From the NCBI GenBank assembly GCA_023427825.1, contig JAEZAI010000361.1, forward strand, positions 1-5,808: DNA of 5,808 nucleotides, read 5' to 3'. A program made the translations under genes and the position numbers. The notes below the pieces were generated by a model. It did no database searches and was not told where the DNA came from. It was given only the letters and a program-made list of their open reading frames with translations. Below, piece by piece: positions 5,791 to 5,808 of this stretch. The DNA comes from Actinomycetes bacterium. GTDB taxonomy: Bacteria > Actinomycetota > Acidimicrobiia > Acidimicrobiales > Microtrichaceae. Position 1 is the first letter of the stretch. Each line of letters opens with the position of its first letter.

Positions 5791-5808
5791 AGCCGCGGAA
5801 CTGGGCGG
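5780..5808 (-). CDS. 3' end of a convergent gene, possibly a crotonase-family protein (partial)
   Basis: On the minus strand one frame reads AQFRGSKP and then a TGA at 5782-5780. Only eight residues are inside the window. The ending resembles the EKRPxxFxG closing motif of many enoyl-CoA hydratase/isomerase proteins, so an acyl-CoA enzyme is a reasonable guess, but eight residues cannot establish it. A convergent gene would fit the operon ending at 5748, leaving a 31-bp gap. The other two minus-strand frames are also open over this short stretch, so even the frame is uncertain. Confidence 0.3.

Overview
The window is very GC-rich, with strong G/C preference at third codon positions, GTG and TTG starts, and stopless shadow frames on the opposite strand. 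This composition and the protein styles suggest a high-GC actinomycete, possibly Acidimicrobiia. The lineage is inferred from style alone, because no rRNA or other marker gene is present.

Layout. (1) Positions 1-792 (+) hold the 3' part of a stand-alone protein with a C-terminal Vsr-like/DUF559 nuclease-type fold, probably cut at its 5' end by the window edge. (2) Positions 789-828 form a perfect 17-bp inverted repeat with a 6-nt loop. It overlaps the stop codon of that gene and is the likely transcriptional boundary. (3) Positions 919-5748 (+) are one tightly packed four-gene operon for a branched-chain-amino-acid-type (HAAT/Liv family) ABC importer: a lipoprotein substrate-binding protein, a single-chain LivH-LivM permease fusion, a LivG-type ATPase and a LivF-type ATPase. 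Every internal junction overlaps (10 or 4 nt, then ATGA, then GTGA), so translation is probably coupled. (4) Positions 5749-5808 hold a short gap and then, on the minus strand, the last codons of a convergent gene whose ending resembles the C-terminus of enoyl-CoA hydratase/isomerase (crotonase) proteins. That last call is weak.

How the genes work together: the lipoprotein captures a small solute outside the membrane and delivers it to the fused two-domain permease, and the LivG/LivF heterodimer powers import. The substrate cannot be read from sequence. Liv-family systems carry branched-chain amino acids, but also urea, short amides and other small acids.

I do not see a previously undescribed system here. 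The points most worth a second look are the degenerate ABC signature in the LivG-type ATPase (LSNVD, with Val where the key second Gly should be), the long hairpin that swallows a stop codon, the ambiguous GTG/CTG start of the permease, and the altered E-V-Q motif in the nuclease-like protein.
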